A stretch of DNA of 58,413 nt from Ruania albidiflava DSM 18029 (GCF_000421225.1 NZ_ATWL01000019.1:1-58413); one strand, 5' to 3'; shown: positions 35,048-43,466, numbered from the stretch's first letter. A program made the numbers and translations. Notes: a model not told the origin generated them from the letters alone.

Positions 35048-35830
35048 TCACAGGCCCCTGGGGCGCAGCAGCGCCTCGGCGATCCCGGCGAGATAGTCGA
35101 TGGTCAGGGCGAGCACCGCGGTCAGCACAGCACCCACCAGCTGGACGGTGAACCGGTTCGTGGACAGCCCGGCGACGATGACGTCGCCGAGCCCACCGGC
35201 GTTGATGTAGGTCACCAGCGTGGCGGTGCCGACGTTGATCACCAGGGCGGTGCGGATCCCGGCGAGGACCACCGGGACCGCGAGGGGCAGCTCGAGGCGC
35301 CGGAGCACGGTCAGTCTGGACATGCCCATCCCTCGACCCGCTTCCAGCACGGCCGGATCCACCTGCTCCAGCCCCACCATGGTGTTCAGCAGGACTGGCA
35401 CGATCGCGTAGAGCACCAGCCCCACGATCGCGGCTTGGAACCCGAGGAACAGGAATGCGACCGCCAGCAGCACCAGGATCGCGATGGTCGGCACCGCCTG
35501 GCCCAGGGTGAGCAGCGTGATCAGGAACGGCTGGATGCGACGGGCGAACGGCCGGGTGAGGACGATGCCCAACGGGACGGCGACGAGCAGGGTGAGCACC
35601 GTCGAGACGGCGGTCAGCTGCACGTGCTGCCAGAGCGCCGTGCTCAGCCGACCGACGCTCAGTGCTCGCGCCTCGATCGAGTCGAGCTCCTTGGTCGCCA
35701 CATAGACATAGAGGGCGAGGCACACAGCGGCCAGCACCGCCGGCATCACCAGGTAACCGCCGAGAGAGTGCCGGGTCTTCGCCTCACCGGACTGGGCGAC
35801 GAGGATCCGGGACGGCGCGTCGATGCTCAT
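35048..35830 (-). CDS. Osmoprotectant ABC transporter permease
   Basis: This 260-aa permease has about six membrane segments and the EAA-type loop VDPAVLEAGRGMGMSRLTVLRRLELPLAVPVVLAGI of OpuBB/OpuBD proteins. Its ATG overlaps the stop of the ATPase gene (35827-35830), indicating coupled translation. It has an N-terminal extension before the first membrane span. Together with the second permease at 37008-37655 it forms a heterodimeric channel for the importer. Confidence 0.9.
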   Translation of the reverse strand: MSIDAPSRILVAQSGEAKTRHSLGGYLVMPAVLAAVCLALYVYVATKELDSIEARALSVGRLSTALWQHVQLTAVSTVLTLLVAVPLGIVLTRPFARRIQPFLITLLTLGQAVPTIAILVLLAVAFLFLGFQAAIVGLVLYAIVPVLLNTMVGLEQVDPAVLEAGRGMGMSRLTVLRRLELPLAVPVVLAGIRTALVINVGTATLVTYINAGGLGDVIVAGLSTNRFTVQLVGAVLTAVLALTIDYLAGIAEALLRPRGL

Positions 35831-37011
35831 GTCTGCTCCTGCAGCCCGGCGCGGGCCTGGCTGACTGCGCTGGCGCGCATGTCTCTGATGGCGTCGGTGA
35901 TCTGGTCGATGTCGACCACCCCGAGGAACTCACCGTCGTCATCGACCACGATGGTGACGCTGAACCGGGCCGTGATCAGCTCGTTCAGCGCGTCGCTGAG
36001 GGTGGCTCGCGGTTCGACGGCCGGGTTGGTCGCCAGACCGACCTGGTCCAGCGGCCGGCCCGCGGCCCGGTGCAGGTCGTCCGCACCGACCCAGCGCACC
36101 GGCCGACCGCCGGCGTCCAGCACCAGCAGCGCGCTCTCCGGGACGGAGCGCAGCTGTGCCAGCGCGGTGTCGGCATCGGTGCTGGCGGACACGGTGGGCC
36201 AGTCGCGCAGCTCGATGTCCGCCACGTGGGTGAGGTTCAGCCGCTTCAGCGAGGCACCCCGGCCGATGAAGTCGGAGACGAAGTCGTTCGCCGGGGCGGT
36301 GAGGATCTGCTCCGGGGTGTCGTACTGGGCGATCCGGGAGCCCTCCTGCAGGATCGCGATCCGGTCACCGAGCTTGATCGCCTCGTCGATGTCGTGGGTG
36401 ACGAACACGATGGTCTTGCGCACCTCGTTCTGCAGCCGGAGCAGCTCGTTCTGCAGGCGGTCCCGGGTGATCGGGTCGATCGCCCCGAAGGGTTCGTCCA
36501 TCAGCAGCACGGCCGGGTCAGCACCGAGCGCCCGGGCGACCCCGATCCGTTGCTGCTGCCCGCCGGAGAGCTGTTTCGGGTAGCGGCCACGGTACTCCTC
36601 GGGTGCCATGCCGACCATGGTGAGCAGCTCGTCCACCCGTGCCGCGATGCGTGGCTTGTCCCAGCCCAGCAGCTTGGGCACGGTGGCGATGTTCTCCCCG
36701 ATGGTCATGTGCGGGAAGAGCCCGATCTGCTGGATGACGTACCCGATCCGACGGCGCAGCTGGTCGGCATCGGTACCGGTGACGTCCTCGCCGTCGAGCA
36801 GGATGCGTCCGTCGGTCGGTTCGATGATCCGGTTGATCATCTTCATCGTGGTGGTCTTGCCGCAGCCGGACGGACCGACCAGCACCACCACCTCGCCGCG
36901 GCGGATGTCCAGGTCGAGGGCGTCGACGGCGTTGCTCTGCTGGCCGGGGTAGCGCTTGGTGAGTCCTTCCAGGCGGATCATCACGTCGTCGTTGGTGGCA
37001 GTACTCATCAT
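35827..37011 (-). CDS. Osmoprotectant ABC transporter ATPase with CBS domains
   Basis: This 394-aa ATPase has Walker A GPSGCGKTTTMKMI, the signature LSGGQQQRIGVARAL, Walker B VLLMDEPFGAIDPITRDRLQ, and the switch His in VFVTHDIDEA. The C-terminal 120 residues contain a CBS pair (VSASTDADTALAQLRSVPESALLVLDAGGRPVRWV ... FSVTIVVDDDGEFLGVVDIDQI). In OpuA-type transporters CBS domains gate activity by ionic strength or cyclic di-AMP, which fits an osmotic role here. Four-base overlaps link it to both flanking permease genes. Confidence 0.93.
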   Translation of the reverse strand: MMSTATNDDVMIRLEGLTKRYPGQQSNAVDALDLDIRRGEVVVLVGPSGCGKTTTMKMINRIIEPTDGRILLDGEDVTGTDADQLRRRIGYVIQQIGLFPHMTIGENIATVPKLLGWDKPRIAARVDELLTMVGMAPEEYRGRYPKQLSGGQQQRIGVARALGADPAVLLMDEPFGAIDPITRDRLQNELLRLQNEVRKTIVFVTHDIDEAIKLGDRIAILQEGSRIAQYDTPEQILTAPANDFVSDFIGRGASLKRLNLTHVADIELRDWPTVSASTDADTALAQLRSVPESALLVLDAGGRPVRWVGADDLHRAAGRPLDQVGLATNPAVEPRATLSDALNELITARFSVTIVVDDDGEFLGVVDIDQITDAIRDMRASAVSQARAGLQEQT

Positions 37012-37655
37012 CGGACTCCTCGTGAGGTCGTCAGGTGCCGGACGGCGTAGAACACCAGGTCGTAGACGATCGCCAGGATGATCACACCGAGGGTGCCGGC
37101 GAGCACCAGGTTCACCGCCACCGGTGTCCCGACCCGGTGCAGACCGGTGAAGATGAGCTCGCCGTAGCCGGGGCCGTTGACGATGTACCCGATCGCCGCG
37201 ATGCCCAGCAGCACCAGCGTGGTCACCCGGATCCCGGTGATGATCACCGGCCAGGCCAACGGCAGCTCGATCCGCAGCAGCCGCTGCCAGCGGGTCAGGC
37301 CCATGCCTCGGGCGGACTCCACCACCGCCGGGTCGACGCTGTTCAGACCAGCAACGGTGTTGCGCACGATCGGCATCAACCCGTACATCGTCAGGGCCAC
37401 CACTACCGGGGTCCAGCCCAGCCCGAACACACCGAGCAGCAGGATGAACAGGGCGAAGGAGGGAACGGTCAGCATCGCGCCGGTGGCGGCGAGGACCAGC
37501 TCCCGGGGGCGTTGCCGCTGGTAGGTGAGCACACCGAGGGTCACGCCGATCACGGCGGCGAGGAGGACGGAGATCCCGACCACGGCAGCGTGCTCCAGGC
37601 CGAGCTCGACCATGTCATCGCTGCGTTTGGCCAGAAACTCCAGAAAGTCCACCAC
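37008..37655 (-). CDS. Osmoprotectant ABC transporter permease (first gene of operon)
   Basis: This 215-aa permease has the loop VDPAVVESARGMGLTRWQRLLRIELPLAWPVIITGI and about five to six membrane spans. Two consecutive GTG codons, at 37655 and 37652, could start it. The second has the better spacing from GGGAGG (37658-37663). On this strand TATGGT at 37689-37694 may be the -10 box. It starts the four-gene importer operon, which lies downstream of the glutaminase gene on the same strand. Confidence 0.88.
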   Translation of the reverse strand: MVDFLEFLAKRSDDMVELGLEHAAVVGISVLLAAVIGVTLGVLTYQRQRPRELVLAATGAMLTVPSFALFILLLGVFGLGWTPVVVALTMYGLMPIVRNTVAGLNSVDPAVVESARGMGLTRWQRLLRIELPLAWPVIITGIRVTTLVLLGIAAIGYIVNGPGYGELIFTGLHRVGTPVAVNLVLAGTLGVIILAIVYDLVFYAVRHLTTSRGVR

Positions 37656-37724
37656 GCCTCCCGTTTGTGCAGGTGATCAGTCTCTTCCACCATAGGCCAG
37701 ACCGGTGGTCGCCCAGCCGGAACT

Positions 37725-37748
37725 GACCGTGCCGCGGTGGGCACGGTC
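37725..37748 (-). terminator. Hairpin downstream of glsA
   Basis: GACCGTGCC (37725-37733) and GGCACGGTC (37740-37748) form a perfect 9-bp stem with loop GCGGTG, 12 bp past the glsA stop. There is no T-tract. It probably ends the glsA transcript before the ABC operon promoter. Confidence 0.5.
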
Positions 37749-37760
37749 GCCGGGTGGGGA

Positions 37761-39566
37761 CTACTCCTCTCGTTGCCCGGCAGCAGCCTGAGCATAGTGC
37801 TGCGACTGGGCGTGCGCGTGCCGAGCCAGCGCCCGCCAGAGCTGCACGGCCAGCTCCGGGTCGGAGTGCTCCAGGTCGTCGATGGCCTGCGCATCCAGCA
37901 GCATCACCTCGACCGGCCCGGCGGCCTTGGCGGTCGTGGTCTGCCGGTCCTGGTCGCCCAGGGCGAGATCTCCGACCACCATCCCGGCGGTGAGCGTGGT
38001 GACCGGCACCCGGTGCCCGCTCGCGTCCGTACCGATGGTCACGATCCGCCCGGAGAGGATGAAGTAGATCCCGCCGAACCGTTGCCCCACCCGGCGGACC
38101 ACCTCTCCGTCGGAGTAGCTGCGTCGCTGCATCCGGGTCGCCAGTGCGGCGGCGGCACCCTCGTCCAGCAGGTCCAGCACCGGCGAGTCGACCACCGGCA
38201 CGAGCCCTGGGCGTGGCCGGAACCCATGCTCGGCCAGCAGCCAGTTCTCGCACCAGGCGACCGCCCGGTCGCGCGTCTCCAGGTTCGGCACCGGTGCGTC
38301 GGTGAACGCCTCGGCGATGGACTCGTCCGGGTCCACGAGCACCAGATGGCGTTGGTCGCCGGTGAGCTCGACCCCCAACGCCCCGAGCATCCGCAGGGCC
38401 ACCTCGCTGACCTCGTCCACCCGTCGTGCGTCGAGCACCACCACCTGGATCTCGGCACTGAGCCGGCTCACCTCCCGCACCACCGACTCGGTGCCGGCGA
38501 AGAACAGGTCTCCGGAAAGCTCGATGACCAGCACCCGGTGCCCGTAGGTGACCAAGATCTCGTGTGCTTCCGTGCTGCGTCGGATGGTCGAGGGGGCTCG
38601 GTCGATGGTGTAACGGGCGCGGATGGCGGACCGCCCCATGCGCGCGGCCCGGACGAAGTGCATCTCCATGTCCCGGGAGATGCGCCGGCAGGTGGCCACA
38701 CCGCGCACGCTGTTGCCGTGCGGGTCCAGGGGAGGGGAGTAGACCGCCAGACCGGCCTGGCCGGGAAGGACCGCGACGATCCCGCCGCCGACCCCGGACT
38801 TCGCGGGCATGCCGACGTTGCTCACCCAGTCGCCGGCGTCGTCGTACATCCCGGAGGTCATCATCACCGACAGCACCCGTTCTACCGCCTCCAGCGGCAG
38901 CACCTCGGTGCCGGTGACCGGGTTGGTGCCGCCGTTGGCCAGCGTGGCGGCGATCATCGCCAGGTCCCGGCAGGTGACCTGCACGGCGCACTGCCGCAGG
39001 TAGTTCTCCAGCACAGTGGTCGGGTCGGTCTCGATGATCCCCACCGAGCTGAGCAGGTAGGCGAGGGCATGGTTGCGGTCGCTGTGCCGCAGCTCAGCCT
39101 GCAGCACCCGAGCGCTGCGGCGCAGCGTCCGGCCCGCGAAGGCTGCGTAGGTCTCGTCGATCCGCTGGATCGCTGACCTGCCGCCGGACCCCTTGATCAT
39201 GGACACCACGGCCAGGGCACCTGCGTTGATCATCGCGTTCGCCGGCCGTCCGGTGAGCGGATCCAGGGAGATCTCGTTGAACGGGTCGCCGGAGGGCTCC
39301 AGGTCGACCTTCGCGTCCACCCGTGCCGTGCCGGCGTCGCTGAGCGCCAGACCGTAGGTGAGGGGTTTGGAGATCGACTGCAGCGCGAACTCCTTGGCCG
39401 TGGTGCCCACGGTGTAGACGTAGCCGTCCACTGTGGCCAGGGCGATCCCGAAGTCGTCCGGGTCGATCCGGGCACGTCGCGGCCGGACCGGGTACGGCAG
39501 CCCGTCCCGGAGCTGGGCGATGTCCGCGTGCAGCTCCTCCAGGTAGGCGACGATGGGCGACTTCAT
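37761..39566 (-). CDS. glsA: Glutaminase A fused to STAS and cyclic-nucleotide-binding domains
   Basis: This 601-aa protein has a serine-dependent glutaminase domain (about 1-300) with the catalytic S64-x-x-K67 in LQSISKP, NAMINAGALAVVSM and SGVGGGIVAVLPG. A STAS-like domain follows (about 325-430, VLVIELSGDLFFAGTESV). The C-terminal cNMP-binding domain (about 465-590) has GQRFGGIYFILSGRIVTIG and GMVVGDLALGDQDRQTTT. It releases ammonia and glutamate from glutamine. The phosphate-binding cassette is degenerate, so the nucleotide may differ or be absent. The ATG at 39566 is six bases from TAGGCT (39573-39578, minus strand), indicating a leaderless transcript. Confidence 0.92.
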   Translation of the reverse strand: MKSPIVAYLEELHADIAQLRDGLPYPVRPRRARIDPDDFGIALATVDGYVYTVGTTAKEFALQSISKPLTYGLALSDAGTARVDAKVDLEPSGDPFNEISLDPLTGRPANAMINAGALAVVSMIKGSGGRSAIQRIDETYAAFAGRTLRRSARVLQAELRHSDRNHALAYLLSSVGIIETDPTTVLENYLRQCAVQVTCRDLAMIAATLANGGTNPVTGTEVLPLEAVERVLSVMMTSGMYDDAGDWVSNVGMPAKSGVGGGIVAVLPGQAGLAVYSPPLDPHGNSVRGVATCRRISRDMEMHFVRAARMGRSAIRARYTIDRAPSTIRRSTEAHEILVTYGHRVLVIELSGDLFFAGTESVVREVSRLSAEIQVVVLDARRVDEVSEVALRMLGALGVELTGDQRHLVLVDPDESIAEAFTDAPVPNLETRDRAVAWCENWLLAEHGFRPRPGLVPVVDSPVLDLLDEGAAAALATRMQRRSYSDGEVVRRVGQRFGGIYFILSGRIVTIGTDASGHRVPVTTLTAGMVVGDLALGDQDRQTTTAKAAGPVEVMLLDAQAIDDLEHSDPELAVQLWRALARHAHAQSQHYAQAAAGQREE

Positions 39567-39651
39567 GGACCGAGCCTAGTCAGCGCCGCCACCGCTGTGG
39601 GGTCGCTCGTGCTCCCGGGCCGCGCAGCGGCTGCGCCCGCGTGGGCTGGAT

Positions 39652-40194
39652 TCAGAGTCGGGAGTGCTGGCCGAGCCCGTGGTAGGTGCGGTCGTGGTAG
39701 ACCAGCGGGGCGCTGGTGCGGGCGATCTGTGCCTCGAGGGCATGCAGGGTCACCAGGTGGCTCTCCCCGGTCGGCACGTGCTGCGCCACCCGGGACCGCA
39801 CCCACGCTGCCGCCTCGGTCAGCAACGGTTCGCCGGTTGGCAGCCTCCGGTGCTCGACCCCGGCGAACCGGTCGGTGCCGCGCCGGGCGAAGCGGGCGGA
39901 CAGGTGCGCCGAAGGAGCGTCCAGGAAGTTCACCAGCACGGTCTGCGCCTGCTGCAGCGTCTGCCAGGTGGAGGAGGAGGCGGCGATCGCGAACGCCAGC
40001 ATCGGGGGAGCAGCAGAGACGGAGATCACCGAGGTCGCGGTGAAGCCCATCGGGCCTTCCGGGCCAGCGAAGGTGATGACGGCCACACCGGCCGGGTGCT
40101 GCCGGAAGAGCTGTTTGAACCCGATGGTGTCCAGGCCGTCGGCACCCTCGGCCGAGGATGCCGCCAGCTGCTGTAGAAGATCCGTCTCGCGCAT
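39652..40194 (-). CDS. Flavin reductase-like FMN-binding protein
   Basis: This protein, about 180 aa, has a split-barrel flavin reductase fold: FKQLFRQHPAGVAVITFAGPEGPMGFTATSVISVSAAPPMLAFAIA, then VLVNFLDAP and HLVTLHALEAQI ... PLVYHDRTYHGLG. The ATG at 40194 is preferred (GGGGTG just upstream); a GTG at 40212 is in frame. It is divergent from the monooxygenase-like gene at 40726. Two-component flavin monooxygenases need such a reductase to supply FMNH2, so the pair probably works together in sulfur acquisition. Confidence 0.85.
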   Translation of the reverse strand: MRETDLLQQLAASSAEGADGLDTIGFKQLFRQHPAGVAVITFAGPEGPMGFTATSVISVSAAPPMLAFAIAASSSTWQTLQQAQTVLVNFLDAPSAHLSARFARRGTDRFAGVEHRRLPTGEPLLTEAAAWVRSRVAQHVPTGESHLVTLHALEAQIARTSAPLVYHDRTYHGLGQHSRL

Positions 40195-40312
40195 AGTGCT
40201 CACCCCGCTCACGGTAACCCGGGGCAGCGGGCTGCTGTTCCCGTGCCGGCTGGTCTCACTTGGTGAGCGGGCCCGGGTGGGGAGGGCGAGGCTGCGACCG
40301 CTGCAGCGTTGG

Positions 40313-40342
40313 TTGACACGTCATGCAACTTCTTCCTAGGCT
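40313..40342 (+). promoter_or_regulatory. Promoter of the SAM-IV-controlled unit
   Basis: TTGACA (40313-40318) and TAGGCT (40337-40342) are separated by 18 bp. This is the best consensus-like promoter I saw in the window. The start expected near 40349 coincides with the 5' edge of the riboswitch. Confidence 0.8.
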
Positions 40343-40351
40343 GTCCGCGTA

Positions 40352-40464
40352 GGTCTTGAGCGTCAGTCTTGTGGCCCCGGCCGGCTGACCGGCAACCCTC
40401 CAGATGCGGTGGGGTGCCCCGGGTGACGACCTGGTCTCGTCCGTACCGGCCGAGGCAAGCGCAG
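40352..40464 (+). ncRNA. SAM-IV riboswitch
   Basis: The conserved SAM-IV core is readable: GGTC TTGAGCG, then CCCCGGCCGGC, GGCAACCCTCC, GCGGTGGGGTGCCCCGGGTGA, and the closing GACC (40428-40431), which pairs with GGTC (40352-40355). The downstream pseudoknot/P5 part is CCGTACCGGCCGAGGCAAGCGCAG. SAM-IV elements are found in Actinobacteria upstream of methionine and sulfur genes and turn expression off when S-adenosylmethionine is high. A 16-bp palindrome, CACCGCGATCGCGGTG (40465-40480), follows at once and may be part of the expression platform. It belongs to the 531-bp gap between the flavin reductase and monooxygenase-like genes. Confidence 0.9.
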
Positions 40465-40507
40465 CACCGCGATCGCGGTGACGAGTAGAAGGAACAAGAC
40501 AGCAGCG

Positions 40508-40585
40508 ATGAACCAGGTCCGGCAGTACGTGCCCGTCTCGAGCACCGCCACCTGCGTCATGTGCTGTTGTTCCATGTCGGCCTGA
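40508..40585 (+). CDS. Cysteine-rich leader peptide ORF
   Basis: This 25-codon ORF starts at ATG 40508 and stops at TGA 40583-40585. Its C-terminal part reads TATCVMCCCSMSA, with Cys at codons 16, 19, 20 and 21. It lies between the SAM-IV riboswitch and the monooxygenase-like gene, followed by a strong hairpin at 40654-40676. In mycobacteria, poly-cysteine upstream ORFs act as cysteine-responsive attenuators of sulfur genes. The same logic is inferred here. AGAAGGA is 14 nt upstream, so initiation strength is uncertain. Confidence 0.6.
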   Translation: MNQVRQYVPVSSTATCVMCCCSMSA

Positions 40586-40646
40586 GCCGCCCTCACCCGA
40601 TGCCTCGGGCGTCCCGCCCCTCGGCATCACCCCTGGCTCGTGCGTG

Positions 40647-40680
40647 GCACAGAGCCGACGGAGTGACACCGTCGGCGTGC
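40647..40680 (+). promoter_or_regulatory. Hairpin between Cys leader and monooxygenase-like gene
   Basis: GCCGACGG (40654-40661) pairs with CCGTCGGC (40669-40676) around AGTGACA. The outer stem GCAC (40647-40650) / GTGC (40677-40680) has an AGA bulge. There is no T-tract. It is a candidate attenuation element, responding to ribosome stalling on the leader's cysteine codons 70-90 nt upstream. Confidence 0.5.
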
Positions 40681-40725
40681 CTCAGCCGGGTCGGGCCTTC
40701 CGCTCCTCACCTCAAAGGAACAGCC

Positions 40726-41760
40726 ATGACCTTCACGCGCTCGCACACCACTGCCGCCACCAGCGCAGCATCCGCCCCGCCAGCACCTGCCCCGCAGGCA
40801 CGTCCGGCCGGTCGCGTCGGGCTGCGCACCTCGCTGGTCGCCCTCGACCTGTCCGGCGCCGGTGCGCCTCGGGAGTGGCGCCGTGGCGCCGACCCGGACG
40901 CGGAGTCCTTCATCATGGGGCGCCTGGCCGGTCTGGCATCGCTGGCGGACCAGGGCGGGGTGGACCTGATCACCCTGGACGAGACCTTCCACGCAGCCGG
41001 CCAGCGCCGCCGCGACGACTGGCTCGACGGCGCGGTCGCCGCCTCCCGGCTGTCCCGGCACACCACCACAGCCACCCTGGTGACTGCGGTGCCGCTCGGC
41101 CGGACCCGCCCCCACCACGTGGCCGGAGCCCTGGGTAGCGTGCACCGCGCCAGCGCCGGCCGAGCCGGGTGGCAGCTGGAGACCGACGTTGCCGTGGCCC
41201 CTCGGGCCGTGGACGCAGTGATCAGCTCCTGGGGCTCCCAGGCTGCCCGCCCGCAGATCGTGGTCCCGGTGCGCAACGCCGTCGACGGCGAGCTGGCGGC
41301 CGCCCGGGCCGACGTCGCCCGGCTGTCCGTGGCCACCTTCGAGGAGGCGCACGCCGCGCGGGCGGCGATCCGGCAGGCCGCCGCGGACTGGGGCCGGGAC
41401 CCCGACGACGTGCAGGTGCTGGTGGACGTGCAGGCTGTGATCTCTGCAGACCGACCCAGCGCACGCGCCCGGTGGGACCTGCTCACCTCGCTGGAGACGC
41501 AGCCGCGTGCCGTGCCGCTGCGCTCGCTGGGTACGGCCGCGGACCTGGCGGACCTGTGGGGGTCGTGGGTGCACCGTGGCGGTGCGGACGGGTTCACCCT
41601 GGTCCCCGCCTCCGTACCCACCGACGTGCTGGCCCTGGTGCAGGAGGTCATCCCGGCGCTGGTGGAGCGCGGGCTGCGCAAGCCGCGGCAGGCGAAGGTG
41701 GACCGGTTCACCGGGCACAGCACCAGCCGCGCTCGCAGAACCGCCCGGGCGCGGAGGTGA
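40726..41760 (+). CDS. Luciferase-like flavin monooxygenase homolog
   Basis: This 344-aa protein resembles the bacterial luciferase-like superfamily of the NtaA/SnaA/DszA side: [84 protein letters not shown], and [14 protein letters not shown]. It is shorter than typical members and ends in a basic tail ([12 protein letters not shown]). AAAGGAA precedes the ATG. It is controlled by a SAM-IV riboswitch and a Cys-rich leader ORF. Together with the divergent flavin reductase, this points to release of sulfur from organosulfur compounds under methionine/cysteine shortage. Catalytic competence of the short form is uncertain. Confidence 0.75.
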   Translation: MTFTRSHTTAATSAASAPPAPAPQARPAGRVGLRTSLVALDLSGAGAPREWRRGADPDAESFIMGRLAGLASLADQGGVDLITLDETFHAAGQRRRDDWLDGAVAASRLSRHTTTATLVTAVPLGRTRPHHVAGALGSVHRASAGRAGWQLETDVAVAPRAVDAVISSWGSQAARPQIVVPVRNAVDGELAAARADVARLSVATFEEAHAARAAIRQAAADWGRDPDDVQVLVDVQAVISADRPSARARWDLLTSLETQPRAVPLRSLGTAADLADLWGSWVHRGGADGFTLVPASVPTDVLALVQEVIPALVERGLRKPRQAKVDRFTGHSTSRARRTARARR

Positions 41761-41791
41761 GACGCCCCGGCTGGCGTCGACCCAGGCGGCC

Positions 41792-41797
41792 TATCCT
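41792..41797 (+). promoter_or_regulatory. -10 box for a leaderless proA mRNA
   Basis: TATCCT ends six bases before the proA ATG at 41804, which places the transcription start at the start codon. There is no Shine-Dalgarno sequence. Confidence 0.6.
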
Positions 41798-41803
41798 GGT
41801 GCC

Positions 41804-43117
41804 ATGAGCGTGCAGACCGACCAGCAGCCCGCCGTCGACCCGACAGCGGACGAGCGTGCCCAGGCCGGCGTGACCGAGCTGGCGGTGCGGGCCCGCACCG
41901 CGGCGCGGGCGCTGCGCAGTGCCACCACGGCCACCAAGGATGCCGCCCTGCACGGCATCGCCGACGCGCTGGTCGCCGCTGCGGCGGAGATCACCGCGGC
42001 GAACGCCCTCGACGTGCAGCGCGAGTCCGCCGCCGGGATGAGCCCGGGCCTGGTGGACCGGCTCCGCCTGGACGAGGCCCGGATCCGCGGTATCGCCGAC
42101 GCTGTCCGTGAGCTGGCTGCCCTGCCGGACCCGGTTGGCGAGGTGGTCCGCGGACAGACCCTCCCGAACGGGCTCACCGTGCGCCAGACCCGCGTGCCGA
42201 TGGGCGTGGTCGGGATGATCTACGAGGCCCGCCCGAACGTGACCGTGGATGCCGCCGGGCTGGCGCTGAAGAGTGGCAACGCCGTCCTGCTGCGCGGCGG
42301 GTCTGCTGCTGAGGAGTCCAACGCCGTGATCGTGCGCGTGCTCCGGGAGGCGCTGGCCGCTGCCGGTCTGCCGGCTGATGCGGTCGCGTCCGTGGACGCC
42401 TACGGCCGGGCCGGGGCCCGCGCCCTGATGCGCGCCCGCGGGCTGGTGGACGTGCTCGTTCCCCGCGGCGGCACCGGGCTGATCCAGACCGTGGTGCGCG
42501 AGTCGGTGGTGCCGGTGATCGAGACCGGGGTGGGCAACTGCCACCTGTACGTGGACGCCAGCGCCGACCTGGCCCAGGCGCTGCCCATCGTGATCAACGC
42601 CAAGACCCAGCGGGTCGGGGTGTGCAACACGATCGAGACTCTGCTGGTGCACCAGGACGTCGCCGCTGAGTTCCTCCCCTCGGCGCTGTCGGCGCTGGCC
42701 ACTGCCGGGGTACACATCCACGGGGACGAGACCGCCGCCGCGCATGTTCCTGCCGACGGCCAGTTCTCCCCGGCCACCGAGGAGGACTGGGGCGCCGAGT
42801 ACCTCAGCCTGGACCTGGCGGTGCGGGTGGTGCCGGACCTGGACGCCGCCCTGGAGCACATCCGCACCTGGTCCTCCGGGCACACCGAGGCGATCTGCAC
42901 CACCGACGTCCGGTCCGTGCAGCGCTTCACCACCGAGCTGGACTCGGCGGCACTGATGGTGAACGCCTCTACCCGGTTCACCGACGGCGGCCAGCTCGGC
43001 CTCGGTGCCGAGCTGGGCATCTCCACCCAGAAGCTGCACGCCCGCGGCCCGATGGGGCTGGCCGAGCTGACCACCACCACCTGGATCGTGCAGGGCGACG
43101 GGCACATCCGCCCCTGA
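41804..43117 (+). CDS. proA: Glutamate-5-semialdehyde dehydrogenase (gamma-glutamyl phosphate reductase)
   Basis: This 437-aa protein shows the ProA pattern: [55 protein letters not shown], the catalytic Cys in [15 protein letters not shown], and the C-terminal [22 protein letters not shown]. It reduces gamma-glutamyl phosphate, the product of ProB, in proline synthesis. It is transcribed from its own leaderless promoter, consistent with separation from proB by 11.8 kb of accessory genes. A 52-bp palindrome lies 9 bp after the stop. Confidence 0.96.
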   Translation: MSVQTDQQPAVDPTADERAQAGVTELAVRARTAARALRSATTATKDAALHGIADALVAAAAEITAANALDVQRESAAGMSPGLVDRLRLDEARIRGIADAVRELAALPDPVGEVVRGQTLPNGLTVRQTRVPMGVVGMIYEARPNVTVDAAGLALKSGNAVLLRGGSAAEESNAVIVRVLREALAAAGLPADAVASVDAYGRAGARALMRARGLVDVLVPRGGTGLIQTVVRESVVPVIETGVGNCHLYVDASADLAQALPIVINAKTQRVGVCNTIETLLVHQDVAAEFLPSALSALATAGVHIHGDETAAAHVPADGQFSPATEEDWGAEYLSLDLAVRVVPDLDAALEHIRTWSSGHTEAICTTDVRSVQRFTTELDSAALMVNASTRFTDGGQLGLGAELGISTQKLHARGPMGLAELTTTTWIVQGDGHIRP

Positions 43118-43125
43118 CCACCAAC

Positions 43126-43177
43126 CGGGTCGTCATGCCAGGAGTGCGCCACAGCGTACCCATGGCATGACGACCCG
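43126..43177. repeat. 52-bp palindrome downstream of proA
   Basis: The 15-bp arms CGGGTCGTCATGCCA (43126-43140) and TGGCATGACGACCCG (43163-43177) are perfectly complementary. The interior continues the stem imperfectly: GTGCGC/GCGTAC with loop CACA. The core CACAGCGT is shared with the palindrome at 5618-5677. It could serve as a terminator, but length and symmetry suggest a repetitive palindromic element. Confidence 0.65.
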
Positions 43178-43247
43178 AGGTCTGGGGGTGGCGTGGGCCG
43201 GTGTGCAGTGGGATCCTGGGGGCATCGCAGGAGAAGGAGGTCGCCAG

Positions 43248-43424
43248 ATGTCTGCACCACTCACGGACGACCCGCGCGAGCAGATCGAGATCGGGGTGCT
43301 GCTGCCCAACGGACGGCTCGCCCCGCGCACCTTCGCCACCCGTGCCGAGGCCGAGGCCTGGGCCCACCCGGACGAGGGTGAGCAGGTGGTGGAGTTCAGC
43401 GCGCTCTGCGACTGCGAGATGTGA
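43248..43424 (+). CDS. Small protein of unknown function (58 aa)
   Basis: ATG at 43248 is preceded by AAGGAGG (43234-43240) with a 7-nt spacer. The product reads MSAPLTDDPREQIEIGVLLP and ends FSALCDCEM. It has no membrane segment. The Cys-x-Cys end and acidic composition are notable, but I do not recognise a family. It follows the palindrome behind proA and is convergent with the P450 gene. Confidence 0.6.
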   Translation: MSAPLTDDPREQIEIGVLLPNGRLAPRTFATRAEAEAWAHPDEGEQVVEFSALCDCEM

Positions 43425-43466
43425 CCGGGGGTGCGAGGACCGGCCAGGTGGCGCGCGTCCCGACCC

